Shown piece after piece: positions 21,001 through 32,788 of a stretch of DNA of 64,000 nt. The notes below the pieces were generated by a model. It did not search any database. It saw nothing but the letters and a program-made list of their open reading frames with translations, and was not told where the DNA came from. The stretch is from the NCBI GenBank assembly GCA_026182355.1, contig JAPFBL010000527.1, positions 342,001-406,000 of the forward strand, written 5' to 3'. Position 1 is the first letter of the stretch; each line of letters starts with the position of its first letter. The stretch is from Hermatobates lingyangjiaoensis. Taxonomy: Eukaryota; Arthropoda; Insecta; Hemiptera; Hermatobatidae. The position numbers and the translations under genes are program-made.

Positions 21001-21066
21001 CGTCGGCATTGAGAGTTTGATTTTGATCCTGGAAAATTGACCGAATCCCGATTACATTATACACCT
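18023..21066 (-). mobile_element. Penelope-like element, most complete copy
   Basis: About 3.0 kb between TA tracts. Read on the minus strand it has 5' coding relics, RT, thumb/linker, GIY-YIG endonuclease, a 3' region and a pseudo-LTR (18023-18170). An inverted pseudo-LTR copy (20930-21066) closes the other side, so both 3' ends point outward (ATAGGTGTATAATGTAATCG and its complement). Both carry the F1 hammerhead-like core (18062-18124 and 20970-21012). The ORF is broken by frameshifts, so the copy is not autonomous. Confidence 0.88.
18491..20192 (-). pseudogene. PLE reverse transcriptase plus GIY-YIG endonuclease, frameshifted
   Basis: In order on the minus strand: FLKEHKDIVVCKSDKSGNTV and DPSSTYVK (20192-19971, the N-terminal RT part); ISLDVQSLFTNIPLD and GLPMGSPISPILLN (19705-19439, RT palm); FIKLYVDDLFLIIE (19446-19201, YVDD catalytic aspartates); PYVEGLSQSIRKVFKRNVPE (19140-18808, linker); LIYAIKCKDCDKRYYGETS followed by R and H (18811-18491, GIY-YIG). 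Frame changes occur near 19440, 19150-19200 and 18810, and at least one break lies between 19.7 and 19.97 kb. PLE proteins reverse-transcribe their own RNA at a nicked target. This copy is inactive as it stands. Confidence 0.9.
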
Positions 21067-21119
21067 ATATATATATTGTAGAAGACGAGCCAATCCCTGT
21101 TACGTATTACTTTGGGCAC

Positions 21120-21540
21120 TTCTTATTGGTTGTGGGTGTTTATTCGTTGAACACGTTTCTCCTTAGCACACTCCGTCTGCTCGGCCGCCTCAGCCTTCAC
21201 TCCGGGAGAGGGCTCGCAGTCCCTACTTAATTTTCCAATAGAGTTGGATGAAGGTCTTGGCGTCCTGGCTTGGAAGTGTACCTCGTCGAACTCGGTGTTT
21301 ACTATGGGCTTAGTGGATTTCATTAGATACTGGTTGTTGGTGTTTTCTGTAAATTCTATTGATGTGGGTGTTTAGACCTTTTCCCCGTCGGTTTCTTAAC
21401 ACGCTTGGCCGCATCCGCCGTCCTTCCTGGGAGGGCTCGCAGTCCCTACTTTAATTTCACAGAGGGCAGGAATGGCATAGGCGTCCTCACGCAAAGAGTT
21501 CCTCGTAAGAATCTGGTCCGGGCTATGGGCATTATGAGTT
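21120..21540. repeat. Diverged tandem pair of about 230 bp, unidentified
   Basis: GGCCGCCTCAGCCTTCACTC...GAGGGCTCGCAGTCCCTACTT at 21182-21225 recurs as GGCCGCATCCGCCGTCCTTC...GAGGGCTCGCAGTCCCTACTT at 21408-21450, with related flanks (TGTGGGTGTTTA; CCTCGT; ATGGGC). The minus strand is partly open (VNTEFDEVHFQARTPRPSS), but no domain is recognised. GC is higher than in the surroundings. Confidence 0.5.
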
Positions 21541-21738
21541 GAAGTTGAGTGTGTGTGGCGTTTGTCATTAGACCCCTTTACTGCAGTGTTTTCTTGAAGA
21601 ATGCGTGGGCGCCTTCCTCGTGTCGTTGCGACCGGTTTCGACCGTTCCTCGGTCATTCTCAACTGGTGGGTGTAGTTCCTGGCTGGATTGTGCGTTATTA
21701 TATATATATTTATACTATATATATATACTATATATATA

Positions 21739-21782
<44 letters not shown>

Positions 21783-22776
21783 TATAGGTGTGTTCTCTAA
21801 TCGGGGTTCGGTCAATTTTCCAGGATAAAAAATCAAACTCTCGTTGCCAACGTTTCGGTTTTATTTAAAACCTTTTTCATATCCTACAAACAAAGGATAA
21901 TAAGAAATCACATATCAACATCAACATATACACAATATGAAAATGGATTGTTACAACTCATGAATATTACAAGCAGAAATATTTCAGAGATACATAAACA
22001 ATATTACTTACAGAAGTAAGAATTTTTAACTAAGAAAATGAAATTTACATTATTTAAAGGAACAACAATGTTAGCCGGACAAAACCTTCGACTAGACTAA
22101 TAAGATAACATTACAAATAACCTCAACACTGTTCACTCAAGGGAACTAAATAAATCAAATTTCACTAAACCTCAGCACAACACTCCAGAATAAATTTACT
22201 TAAATTAGTAATATCACTTCTGATTAATCGAACTTAGATCCTTTTTAATATATAACATCTCAAGTGTCTTCCTTCTTTGCTCATCTTTTTCTTTTTCTAT
22301 TATAGTTGTATCTTCAAAATCGAACGTGTGACCCTCGTTTATTGCATGCCCACTAAGGCTGTTGCGTTACTTTTATTTGTTCTTATGGAATAATTATGTT
22401 GGTACAACCTTTCTTGAGAAAACGACTAGTTTCACCATAGTAACACTTGTCACAGTCTTTACATTTGATGGCATAAATGAGGTTACTTTGTAACTCCTTC
22501 GGTATTTTTTCTTTCAAATTTGAAAATAAAGATTTTTTTTTCTTTTATTATAAAATGCCAGTGTAACTTCAGGTACGTTTCGTTTGAACACTTTTCTAAT
22601 TGATTGTGATAAGCCCTCAACATAAGGAAATTTGAAATACTTCCTATTTATAACTTCCAGTTCAGCATGATCTTCATTTGAATGTGCTGGTTGCTGTCTT
22701 AAATATCCTGGAAAATTGACCGAACCCCGATTAGAGAACACACCTATTCTATCAAACGGTCGTATATTATTGAATC
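21783..22776. mobile_element. PLE inverted dimer, F1 family, second coding relic
   Basis: The minus arm (21783-22705) runs from pseudo-LTR through GIY-YIG and linker coding and is 5'-truncated. It is fused at about 22706 to a short plus arm (ATCCTGGAAAATTGACCG onward) that ends in the long tail CGGTCGTATATTATTGAATC before (TA)n. The left end is short. Confidence 0.8.
22200..22741 (-). pseudogene. PLE GIY-YIG and linker fragment, decayed
   Basis: 22741-22514 encodes AELEVINRKYFKFPYVEGLS and IRKVFKRNVPEVTLAFYNKR, nearly identical to the linker at 18.8-19.1 kb. 22510-22230 holds the endonuclease with stops and indels. Sequence upstream of the linker is missing, because the fusion with the opposite arm occurs here. 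Confidence 0.8.
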
Positions 22777-22789
22777 TGTTATATATATA

Positions 22790-22863
<74 letters not shown>

Positions 22864-22864
<1 letters not shown>

Positions 22865-23050
22865 TACTCAAAACACGACGTAAAGAAGAGTAAATAGACA
22901 GTTACTAAATTCAATATTTTGAACTGTTGTTCGTCATCAGGAGAAGAATAGAAAAGAGGACGAAGTAAGAGTGATCTCCCCACGTCGAAAGAGTCGACCG
23001 TAGAGGGTGGCACTACCGTAAAATAAAGGAACTAGACACTAAAGATCGGA
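22864..23050 (-). mobile_element. PLE pseudo-LTR, GAACAACAGTTC family, minus strand
   Basis: Minus strand: CTGATGA, extra C, GAACAACAGTTC, then AAAATATTG, with G12 of the core mutated to A. The intact homologue is at 62796-62826, and a truncated end is at 58515-58560. Confidence 0.6.
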
Positions 23051-23199
23051 AAAGGGAAAGGTCAATGCCAAAGTGTAATTCAAATACAACAAATAAAAGT
23101 AAAAAAAAAACAAAAAAAAATGAATGAAAGAATATAAAATTATAAATAATAAATTGAAGAAACGTAAAAAACTTTAAAAAAGAATAAGTTTAAAATAAG

Positions 23200-23201
23200 A
23201 C

Positions 23202-23233
<32 letters not shown>

Positions 23234-23235
23234 TC
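23200..23235. repeat. (CA)n microsatellite
   Basis: About 16 CA dinucleotides (ACACACGCACACAC...). It lies in unremarkable AT-rich DNA (23050-23640) with no gene seen. Confidence 0.9.
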
Positions 23236-23649
23236 GTCTAGTAGGAAGTGACATCTCTTTATTATAATTTTCTACAGTAGAGTGGCATTGACTATTAACT
23301 CACTTGTCACCAAGGCCTTTTAATAACTTCCTGTTAAAAAGAAAAAAAAAAATGAATTTCTATTATCTAATTATAATATCCACTGAAAGGAAACGTTGTC
23401 ATAGATAGAATTACAAGTCAAGAAATCACTTATGTCAATTATTTTGTGTTTAACGTTTTTCTTCAAGGGGACTGGCATAAATGTTTTAATTTGTGTTGAA
23501 AATGAATTGAGTGGAAGGTTACGGCTATGTGACAGAATGAGTGAAAGCGAGACAGATGAGTAGAGAGGAAAAGAGAACCATGGAGAGGGGGGGGGGGGGA
23601 ATTAATAACAAACAGGGGAGGAATAAAGACAGCAAATGAAATAATATAC

Positions 23650-25785
23650 CAGGGTCTATATTGTTGGCAGGTTTAGTTTATGTTGACTGCGAAGGTGGTA
23701 AGGTTCGTATTGTTGGTAGGCCTGGTTTATTTTGTCTATGAGGATGCAAAGATATCTATTGTTGGTAGGTTTAGTTTATGTTGACTGCGAAGTGTAAGGT
23801 TCGTATTGTTGGCAGGCCTGGTTTATTATGTATATGAGGATGCAAAGATATCTATTGTTGGCAGGTTTAGTTATGTTGACTGCGAGGTTAAGGTTCGTAT
23901 TGTTGGCAGGCCTGGTTTATTTTGTCTATGAGGATGCAAAGATATCTATTATTGGAAGGTTTAGTTTATGTTGACTGCGAAGTGTAAGGTTCGTATTGTT
24001 GGCAGGCCTGGTTTATTATGTATATGAGGATGCAAAGATATCTATTGTTGGCAGGTTTAGTTTATGTTGACTGCGAGGTTAAGGTTCGTATTGTTGGCAG
24101 GCCTGGTTTATTTTGTCTATGAGGATGCAAAGATATCTATTATTGGAAGGTTTAGTTTATGTTGACTGCGAAGTGTAAGGTTCGTATTGTTGGCAGGCCT
24201 GGTTTATTATGTATATGAGGATGCAAAGATATCTATTGTTGGCAGGTTTAGTTTATGTTGACTGCGAAGGTGGTAAGTTTCGTATTGTTGGCAGGCCTGG
24301 TTTATTTTGTCTATGAGGATGCAAAGATATCTATTGTTGGCAGGTTTAGTTTATGTTGACTGCGAAGGTGGTAAGGTTCGTATTGTTGGCAGGCCTGGTT
24401 CACGTTGTCTACGAGGACGACAAGGTCTTTATTGTTGGCAGGCCTGGTTCACGTTGCCTACTAAGACGGCAAGGTCTTTATTGTTGGCAGGCCTGGTTCA
24501 CGTTGTCTACTAGGACGACAAGGTCTTTATTGTTGGCAGGCCTGATTCACGTAGCCTACTAAGACGGCAAGGTCTTTATTGTTGGCAGGCCTGGTTCACG
24601 TTGTTTACTAGGACGACAAGGTTTTTATTGTTGGCAGGCCTGATTCACGTAGCCTACTAAGACGGCAAGGTCTTTATTGTTGGCAGGCCTGGTTCACGTT
24701 GTCTACTAGGACGACAAGGTCTTTATTGTTGGCAGGCCTGATTCACGTAGCCCACTAAGACGGAAAGGTCTTTAGGCAGCTCTGGTTCACGTTATCATGA
24801 GGATGGAAATGTCTTTACTTTTGGCAGGCTTGGTTCACGCCTACTAGATCGGCAGGGTCTGTATTGGTGGCAGGTCTGGTTCACGTTGCCTACACGGAAC
24901 TACAAAAACAGGACGGCAGGGTATGTATTTTTGGCCGGATAGCGAGGTCAATACTGTTGGTAGGCCTAGTTCACGTTGTCTGTTAGATCGGCAGAGTCTG
25001 TACTGTTGGCAGTCCTAGTTCACGTTGCCTGCTAGATCGGCCAGGTCTATACTGTTGGCAGTCCTGGTTCATGTTGCCCTTTAGGGCGGTAGGGTCTTTT
25101 CTGTTGGCAGGCCTGGTTCACGTTGCCTACGAGGATGGCGAGGTCAATACTGTTGGCAGGCCTGGTTCACGTTGCCTACAAGAACGACAGGGTCTATATG
25201 TTGGCAAGCCTGGTTCACGTTGCCCTTTAGGACGGCAGGTCTGTACTGTTAGAAGGTGTGGTTCACGTTGCACTTTAGGACGACAGGGTCTTTGCTGTTG
25301 GCAGGCCTAGTTCACGTTGCCTACTAGAACGACCAGGTCGATATTGTTGGCAGGCCTGGTTCACGTTGCCCTTTAAGACGGCAGGTCTGTACTGTCGGCA
25401 GGCCTGGTTCACATTGCCCTTTAGGACGACAGAGTCTTTGCTGTTGGCAGGCCTAGTTCACGTTGCCTACTAGATCGGCCAGGTCGGTATTGTTGGCAGG
25501 CCTGGTTCACGTTGCCCTTTAGGACGGCAGGTCTGTACTGTTGGAAGGTGTGGTTCACGTTGCACTTTAGGACGACAGGGTCTTTGCTGTTGGCAGGCCT
25601 AGTTCACGTTGCCTACTAGAACGACCAGGTCGGTATTGTTGGCAGGCCTGGTTCACGTTGCCCTTTAAGACGGCAGGTCTGTACTGTCGGCAGGCCTGGT
25701 TCACATTGCCTAGGTCTTTGCTGTTGGCAGGCCTAGTTCACGTTGCCTACTAGAACGCCCAGGTCGGTATTGTTGGCAAGCCTGG
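23650..25785. repeat. Minisatellite of about 2.1 kb
   Basis: The left part (23650-24390) has about 110-bp compound units: TTGTTGGCAGGTTTAG, TTTATGTTGACTGCGAAG, GTTCGTATTGTTGGCAGGCC, GAGGATGCAAAGATATCT. The right part has about 55-60-bp units: TATTGTTGGCAGGCCTGG, TTCACGTTGCCTACTAGG, ACGGCAAGGTC. Adjacent units are most alike, as expected of unequal exchange. Open frames within it shift between units and are not coding. Confidence 0.92.
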
Positions 25786-25959
25786 TAGAGAAAGTCGCCC
25801 TGGCCATTGCGGCGAGCCGAGGAGGCGCAGGCGGCTGTGTTCTAAAACAGGTTTGGAGTACGCTACGTGGACGGATGGCACACATAGGTGAAAGTGAAAG
25901 TAAATCTCTCGTCTGGCGGCAATGCTCCCACCCGTCTGCCCATTAGCAGGAATAATCTT

Positions 25960-26432
25960 CCGCCATGCCACAGGATGCTGCCTCTGCCCCACTACTGTGC
26001 ACTCGCGTCTTTCGCTTCATCAACTACTCAAGTATACCACCAGCTCTATTCCACCAGCATGGATGTGCTCTACGACAACTTATATAGTTTACATTTTAAA
26101 CATATATTTTTACATGCCTTCCATAAAAATCTTTGTAGCAATAACAATCCCTTAGTCCAAAACATCTCCTCAACAAATATCCCAGGAAATCCCCAAAGGC
26201 GCCTGAAGAGAAAGTGGCCAAGAGACTTATTGGTATGAATTACTCTAGTGACTTGTAAATTTAATCTAAGTTTTATAACTTATTTTTCACGCCAGGAAGT
26301 ATAATTACTGGATTATTTCTTCCCTCCTGCCTCCATTTGTAATGTATATATTTCCTTCATCATTGTCACTGGTAATGGTTACATTTAGGTTGTTGTGACT
26401 ATGTAAAATAAAAATTAAAAAAAAAATATTTT
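25960..26432 (+). mobile_element. Jockey-type LINE 3' end with poly(A)
   Basis: An open stretch ends NIPGNPQRRLKRKWPRDLLV, resembling the basic RRLKRKxPxDLL end of Jockey-clade RT proteins. A 3' region of about 190 bp and an A-rich tail (26404-26430, AAAATAAAAATTAAAAAAAA) follow. A relative at 34741-35130 has the same KMAPR/LKRKW-type ending. The copy is strongly 5'-truncated. Confidence 0.55.
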
Positions 26433-28420
26433 TACATAAAAAATTCATCTGTGTAAGTCGAATGAAAATAACTATAATATAGAAACAGTAATAGAAGAAC
26501 TTTTGAAAAGTATTCCACTAACTGTGATACCAGTATCAGTATAAAAACAAATGGCCTTCAACAAACTAAAAGCCTGTGAAGAAATATTTAAAAGCAATAA
26601 TAAGTCAAGACAAGCGTGCCAATTTAATTTCAATTAAATAAGAAAAAAAAGGAGGAACTTAATTATTCTATTTCGTCATGTTGTTTGATGAACCTGGAGA
26701 TCCCTGACCACTATGAAGAAATAAGTGTTCTGGCTTCCTCATATCCGCTTCCGGCACCCATCCAACCCCCCCACCCCCCCCCCCCCCCCCCCCCAAAGCA
26801 TGATGTCTTGAAACACTCGCTAGACCTGTCTAAACTACCTTCATCCAGATATACTTGATTATCAAGGATATCTGAAACATATTCTTGATAGTTCAAAAAT
26901 ATAATGAAATAGTCCCCCACATATGTTGTGAAATCAGTTTATTATGTGGTATTGACTCATTCTAGAGTAAAAAAAATATAATGAAATAGTCCCCACATAT
27001 GTTGTGAAATTAGTTATTAATATTATGTGGTGTTGACTCATTCTAGGGTAGAAAAAATATAATGAAATAGTCCCCTCGCAGACGGTGAATATCAATTATT
27101 GCGCGATATTTATTAATTGTTGGGGGAAAAGTTTATAAAATTGTCTCCACATATATGGTAGCATCGGTTATTATGCGGTATTATCACATATGTGTTATAA
27201 TAGATGTGTAGTAACAATTAATAATATGTTTTATAATCTCTGTATATAAAGTTCGTGAGTTTGTTTGTGTGTTTGTTCATCCATTTTCCGTGGAGATAGA
27301 ACCTGAAATTAGAATATATATGATTTATTACCTGAATAATGTTAAAGAAAAGTTAATTATTATTTAATTCCAAAAATTGGAGCCAGGGTAGCCAAAGACT
27401 TGCGTGCTCGCCGCTGACAGTAGAGCAAATGTATTATATATAAATGTAACAAAAAAAAAATTAATTTAATATTTGTGAAATATAAACACAGGTAATAAAA
27501 TAAAGGCATGGAGCCAGAGTAGCCCAGTGTCTTGCATGCTCGCCGATGACATTAGTGCAAATTTATTATAATTAAATGTAACATATATATAGTAAACTAC
27601 TACATTAGACATTATTAATGAATAATTGTAGAAACAAACTTGAACACAACTGTCAGATAAAATACTGTTTTAAAGTAACATTATAAAGAAACATTCCTTT
27701 CATTAATGCTATTTTATGTTGGATAAATAAATTGAAATTTCAATTTACAAGTTTTGTTTCTTTTAAATATATTTCATTGTGTATATAACTTGAATTGATG
27801 TTTTATTTATTTATATGATAAAAGAAATGTTTTTTTTGTACTTTTAAATGATTTTTATTTTGTTAAATATACTTACTGTGTATATATCTTGAATCATGTT
27901 AAGAATACTATATCAAAAGCTTGGGTTATATAAGAATCTATTTCCGTGCCTTAATAACAAGAAACAACGATTAAAATTATCCCTGTCAATCATGTTCAGT
28001 GAATTTATTTCAAAAACTGTTACTACATTTTTCAGTGTCATAAAGGGTCACGGGTAGTATAGTCTAATATATGCTTATCAATAATGATCTGGGGAAATTT
28101 TAAGATATCAGACTGGCATTACTGCTACCAGACTTATCTCTATCCTAAGATAGTAAAAACACTATTAGCTATTAAGTTCATTATCGACTTCACACCTTGT
28201 AATTCAAAATCGATTGTTTATTCTTTTCGATTCTACGTGATAAGGTCATAGTGATAAAACAAGATAAGAAAAAAGTTGTTCTAAAGCTTTGATCTGCAGT
28301 AAGGGAAGTGTCAAATTTTGACCTGTCAAATCGACATTTGTCCAGACAGATTTTGTGTAAAGACTTTTATCAGAACAGGTGAAACGACTTTTCTGTTTAT
28401 ACCAAACTTTGTCCTAGGTT
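26240..28420. other. AT-rich DNA with two small direct repeats and a poly(C) run
   Basis: 26766-26795 is a C run. 26893-27080 holds about 2.3 copies of an 86-bp unit (AATATAATGAAATAGTCCCC...TATGTGGTATTGACTCATTC). 27380-27590 has two copies of a 130-bp segment with GTAGCCCAGTGTCTTGC-like sequence, perhaps SINE-derived. No gene recognised. Confidence 0.6.
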
Positions 28421-28789
28421 AGTGGTAGGTTTACGTCATCACACACGCCTAGCTGAAGAGATCAGAAACTTTGGAAACAAAGCAGAAGCAAAAGATATTC
28501 CAAAATATACAAAAGATATTTCAAAATATAAAGAAGCAAAAAATATACGAAAATGGGATCGTATATTTGAAACACAACTTTGTAAAAAAGGGAAAGTGTC
28601 CTTAAACACTGTCATGTTTCAGTGTACAGTGGTACCCCGGGATACGAGTGCCCCAACATACGAGTTATTTGAGTTACCAGCTGTCAAATGAGCGGAATTT
28701 TGTTTTTTCAAATACGAGTGAAATTTGGGATACGAGGAAGAGACAATTGTAGTATCAGGTCAATTATAAATTCATAAACTGTGCAATCT

Positions 28790-28935
28790 GTTATAGTGTG
28801 GTATTTACTCATGTTAGGAAAAATATTAAGTCTCTACACAAAGAAAGTTTATTACTAGAAACTAAACAACGCGTTTCGAACACTTGATGTTCCTCTTCAG
28901 GTTACATCTACAAAAAATATATATATGCATTTATG
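28790..28935 (-). mobile_element. PLE pseudo-LTR nested in the DNA transposon
   Basis: Minus-oriented copy containing an intact hammerhead (28865-28903) and ending on one side at ATATATATGCA. The same family is at 29720-29940, outside the transposon. Confidence 0.7.
28865..28903 (-). ncRNA. Hammerhead ribozyme (PLE), helix III palindrome ACGCGT
   Basis: Minus strand: AAC, CTGAAGA (28894-28900), extra G, GAACA-TCAAG-TGTTC, GAA, ACGCGT, T, GTT. Helix I is AAC/GTT. The related family at 40.8 kb has TTC/GAA at the same place, so helix I covaries. Confidence 0.75.
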
Positions 28936-29719
28936 AGCTTTGATAACATAAGGGGCGAATTAATTAAAATGAATACATCTGACACTATTGAGTGATAACG
29001 GGAATAATATTGAAATGGCTTAAATTGATCCTTAACTTAAAACTACATATTGAGATATGTATAAATTAGAAATATACAATTACATGTCCAATACTTGTGC
29101 ATTGTATAAATTAGACATTATACATTTTTCTTATTCAAAATCACGTAACAAAAACAATTAGGGGTAAGTATTTTTGGGGCTGGAACGGATTAATGGCATT
29201 TCGATTCATATCAATGGGGAAAATTTCTTTGAGATACGAGTAAATTGACATACGAGCAAGGTTACAGAACGAATGAAATTCGTATCCCGAGGTACCACTG
29301 TAGTTGGAGAGTTTTGTCCTGTCGTTTTCGTCATTCGGTGACTCATCAGTTACGCGAAGTAGCGTTGGAACGATGGATTTAGACAAACAGCCCGTTTAGC
29401 AAAAGCTTTGAAAGCAAACTCTTTTATCTGAGTCTATTTCCGTTGGTAAAGGAAGTGTCGACTTTTTCGTAAAAAAATTTCGACTTGTCGAATCCATTTT
29501 TTTTGTTCTAAAGTATCAACAGCTTCTTAAAGAAAAACAGAAAATAATAATAATAAATTTGAGAAGTTCGTTTTCTGTTTAAAACACTGGTATTCTTACA
29601 TGGAAAGCCACTTATGTTTCTATGTTATAAAACATGCAATACAGTTCAAATGAATGCGTATATGTTACAATTAAAATGCCAAATAAATATGAATATAATT
29701 GATTCATTAACTGTACCAT

Positions 29720-29940
29720 CTGTTATAGTGTGGTATTTACTCATATTAGGGAAAATATTAATTCTCCACACAAAACGAAGTTTCGAACTCTTGATGTTCT
29801 TCTTCAGGTTACATCTGCTCTGAGCAGATTCAGGTTACAGAGCAAATGTAACCTGAAGAAGAACAAGTGTTGGAAAAGTCTTCTTTAGTTTCTTATAATA
29901 AACTTTTTTTCTGGGAAGACTTAATACTTTCCCCAATATG
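29720..29940. mobile_element. PLE inverted dimer, GAACA...TGTTC family
   Basis: The minus arm has a nearly intact hammerhead (TTTC 29781-29784, stem to 29799, TCTTCAG 29801-29807). The plus arm (29853-29876) has a damaged helix II and GGAAAA. The centre is CTGCTCTGAGCAG (29816-29828). Confidence 0.65.
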
Positions 29941-30119
29941 AATATAATTAATTCATTTAGACAGATAACAGGTTATCTGTGAACTTATATGGTTATATAA
30001 TTGTGTTCAGAAGGAACAGTTGAATTGTCAGTCACCCAGTGTTGACAAATTATAACGACAGTTAATAAAATAAATTCAATGAACCTGATTGACAGGAATA
30101 GCTGTTATCGCTGTGTTAT

Positions 30120-30345
30120 TTTATTAATATCGATTTTTACTTATGAAGTCAAATGAGAGAGGGAAGAGTTAGGGTGGCAAGCCTGATATTTAATTCCCAC
30201 CTAGATTAAGTTTCGTTACAAGGGGTGGCGGGAGGAGAGGTGGGCGGAATTTTGAGGGCGTAAAAACTGAAACAAATTATAAAAAGTTAACAACAAATCT
30301 AAAATTGTATACCAAAATGTATTCCCTTACTGTCTTTTAAACATT
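30120..30345. repeat. Dispersed repeat with GGCGTAACAAG-type core (relative at 31935-32160)
   Basis: TTTTTACTTATGAAGTCAAATGAGA through GTTACAAGGGGTGGCGGGAGG and ATTTTGAGGGCGTAAAAACT recurs at 31945-32100. The GGCGTAACAAG part occurs inverted at 56095-56155. It resembles a DNA-transposon end, but no second terminus or target duplication was found. Confidence 0.5.
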
Positions 30346-30489
30346 TTTATGTTTATCACTAGCAAACGTACCCGTTATTGACGGAATAAAAATTCTATTA
30401 TACTTGATATTCCAAAATGCCATTAGAAATTATAGACTAGTACAAAATACCATTATTAGTACAGTGTTAAACAAATGACTCTGTATACA

Positions 30490-31326
30490 ATACATTACCT
30501 GTCTGTCCTTCAGGTTCATGGAAGAACAAACAGTTGGAACCTCTGACTCTTGAGCAAGTAAACTACTGTTGACCATGTGAGAAAAACTTGAATTCTTGAA
30601 AACTTGGTCTCGCTAACTTGAATTCCTGCGTTAGATAAAGTTTCCCCTTGCAACTTAGTTAACGTCATTGCGAAATAGACTCTGACGGGACTTTGCAATC
30701 ATTTGAACGGAAACAGACAGTGGCTCGGAATCAATGGTATGCGTGGTATACACACAGACTCCTCAATACCACATCCAGTCATTATGTCCGCCTCTATGGC
30801 ATATCTGTGTAGAGCACGAACTCAGAGTCGTGTCCCGTTGCACAGTTTTGGGGCACTCACGTTTCGTAACATGAAAATTGTTACTACTACTAAATTGCAG
30901 CATGATTGGTGCTCCCTTTTTAAGTTTTTACTTATGAGTAGGCAGTCCAGGAGAAAGAATTCAGAGTCAAAAAATTCAGTTGGATAATGAACTGCTTCTT
31001 CATCACTAATCTCTCTCTTTACTAACTTTAAGTTCTTTCCTCGGCTTCATATAGCATAAGAACTTGTTTGTTGGTTTTTCCTGCCTGTTCATATTAAGAG
31101 TTGAGAATTGCTCGTTCACAAAACTATTTATTCTTAATAGATAGTTCATCTTCAACTCTGGGAAACACCTTTTCAATGATGTCAAATACGCAGTATATTG
31201 ATATGCTCCGACAGAAATTTTTCTAAGGGTAGATTCGGTTTCTCGAATGTATGAAACGTAAAGAAAACTTGAAACGAGTCAGTTGTAAGCAATGGGCAGA
31301 CACAATCATTATTTTATTTATATAGA
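30490..31326 (-). mobile_element. Helitron deletion derivative, minus strand
   Basis: On the minus strand it starts A|TCTATATAAATAAAATAATG at 31326 (a Helitron-like TC start after A), passes through a leader shared with 33.2, 35.3 and 61.3 kb, then FPKF-type helicase relics. It reads KLCNGTRL, VRALHRYAIEADIMTGCGIE (30860-30760), VYFAMTLTKLQGETLSNAGI (near 30690-30640) and the SRV region. These are Helitron Pif1-helicase motifs. Stops and deletions interrupt the frame, and the Rep domain is absent. Confidence 0.72.
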
Positions 31327-31329
31327 TAT

Positions 31330-32600
31330 GAAACATATATTTCGAAGTAGCTTGCCTCATGTTCATTGAAATGTAAATAGTTATAACAGTCTTTCTGTAA
31401 AACCTTCGAGATATTTGAAAACAGTCAAAGCCCCCAGTGTCATCACTTTAACATTGCATTATTTCGTTTGTTTTAATTTGTTCCGGTAAACAATATGAAA
31501 GTTATTTTAAGATTCAGTAGATATAACACGTATCGGATTACCCAAGAGACTGGGTAAGTCGGAAAGGCAATAAGCCAAGACTGTAAATGAGATAAGAGAA
31601 AGCCTTGCGAGTCCTTGTTAAGGTCAAACCAGTGTTGAATTACCACGTAGCCAGTACAACCGCAGGCCTGCCAACCGCCCAATCACAATGTGAAAGTCTT
31701 CAAATGTATTGTCCCGGCTAAATGAATTATATAAAAACTTTCTTTTCCTTCCAAGTAAAATTACCATTTCAAATGGAAAGATAAAACACATTTATCTTCA
31801 AAAAGAGACGAAAAGTAACTTTTTAGGTCCCAGTTTTCTTCTAATAATGTAAAACATTTAATCACGCGTACTTAAAAACGGGACAATAATGAAAAAACAA
31901 GGATATAATCAAGGTTGTCCCACTTAATTATTTTGTTACATCATTTTTTACTTATGAAGTGAAATGAGATCGGGAAGAGTTAGGGTGGCAAGGCTAATAT
32001 TTAAATCCCAGCTGGATTCAGTGGCATAACAAGAGGTAGCGGGAGGGGGGAAATGGTCCGCCCAGGGTGGCATTTTGAAGGGGTAAAAATAGAAATACAT
32101 TATAAAATCCTAACAAAATATTTAAAATTCTATACCAAAATGAGTTTTTAAGGTCCTAATTCTTTTTATGTTCATATTATTAATATTAATTAATAATTAT
32201 TTGTATTTAACAATAATGAGTAATACTGTTTTTAAACGGATTTTCAACGTTATATTTTCAAATTAAAAATAAATTTATTTTAAATTTTTAAAAACAATTT
32301 TTTTTTATTGGGTTCAAACTTTTATTATATTTATTTGCGTAGCCAGTTAATTTAATTTTTTTTTTTTGTATAATGATTTGAACTATACGTTATTTTTTCA
32401 TAAAAATTTTTGGTTTTCTTTGATGATGACTACATAAGATGTAAATCTGGGTAAATGAGAGCAATCTAAAATTAGATCTTTGACTGATGTTTTGGAGCTT
32501 TCAATGTTGACTTAGGATGAACGATTCGATTAGGTTGGGGAGGGGGGGGGGGTAATTTCTTACAATTAAGAAATTTCTTAATTGTAACTAATGGCACTTT
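31330..32600. other. AT-rich DNA, no gene recognised
   Basis: Contains the second copy of the GGCATAACAAG repeat (31935-32160) and a G run (32539-32551). Nothing else identifiable. Confidence 0.55.
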
Positions 32601-32624
32601 TCTGTATGTTTGATTTTTGAATGA

Positions 32625-32788
32625 TTGAATTATTTCTTATATTTCCTCTGTTTTTGTAGGCCTATGAAAGGAGTTATAAATAAAAACCAAAACGTTGGCA
32701 ATGAGAGTTTAATTTGAACCTGAAGAACTGACCGAGTCCCGATAAATTTTAGTTTTGTTTCTATTCCACGGTCGATACTTTTATCAAT
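32625..32788 (+). mobile_element. PLE 3' end, F1 family, plus strand
   Basis: GCC-TATGAAAGGAG, ATAAATAAAAACC, AAAACGTTGGCAATGAGAG: the F1 core with damaged helix II and AAAA for GAAA. The long end ATTCCACGGTCGATAC precedes TA at 32789-32803. A 60-bp scrap with GTCGAAACGTCGGCAAAAGG follows to about 32870. Confidence 0.65.

Larger units (their letters stand above)
28627..29300. mobile_element. TA-flanked DNA transposon (Tc1/mariner/pogo-like), non-autonomous
   Basis: Inverted ends CAGTGGTACCCCGGGATACG and the complement of CGTATCCCGAGGTACCACTG are flanked by TA on both sides (28625-28626; 29301-29302). Inner sub-terminal repeats of GATACGAG continue the inversion. There is no transposase ORF. 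A PLE pseudo-LTR is inserted inside (28790-28935). Confidence 0.8.

Noticed and set aside
24307..25310. Overlapping open frames reading LLLAGLVHV / QAWFTL repeats
   Set aside because: Artefacts of the minisatellite unit; the frame changes between units and there is no start, splice or domain logic.
26711..26920. Open frame with a GGGGGGGWGGW stretch
   Set aside because: Produced by a poly(C) run; no supporting context.
28422..28691. Open frame of 89 codons rich in Lys
   Set aside because: It runs into the end of the TA-flanked transposon and has no recognisable domain or splice context.
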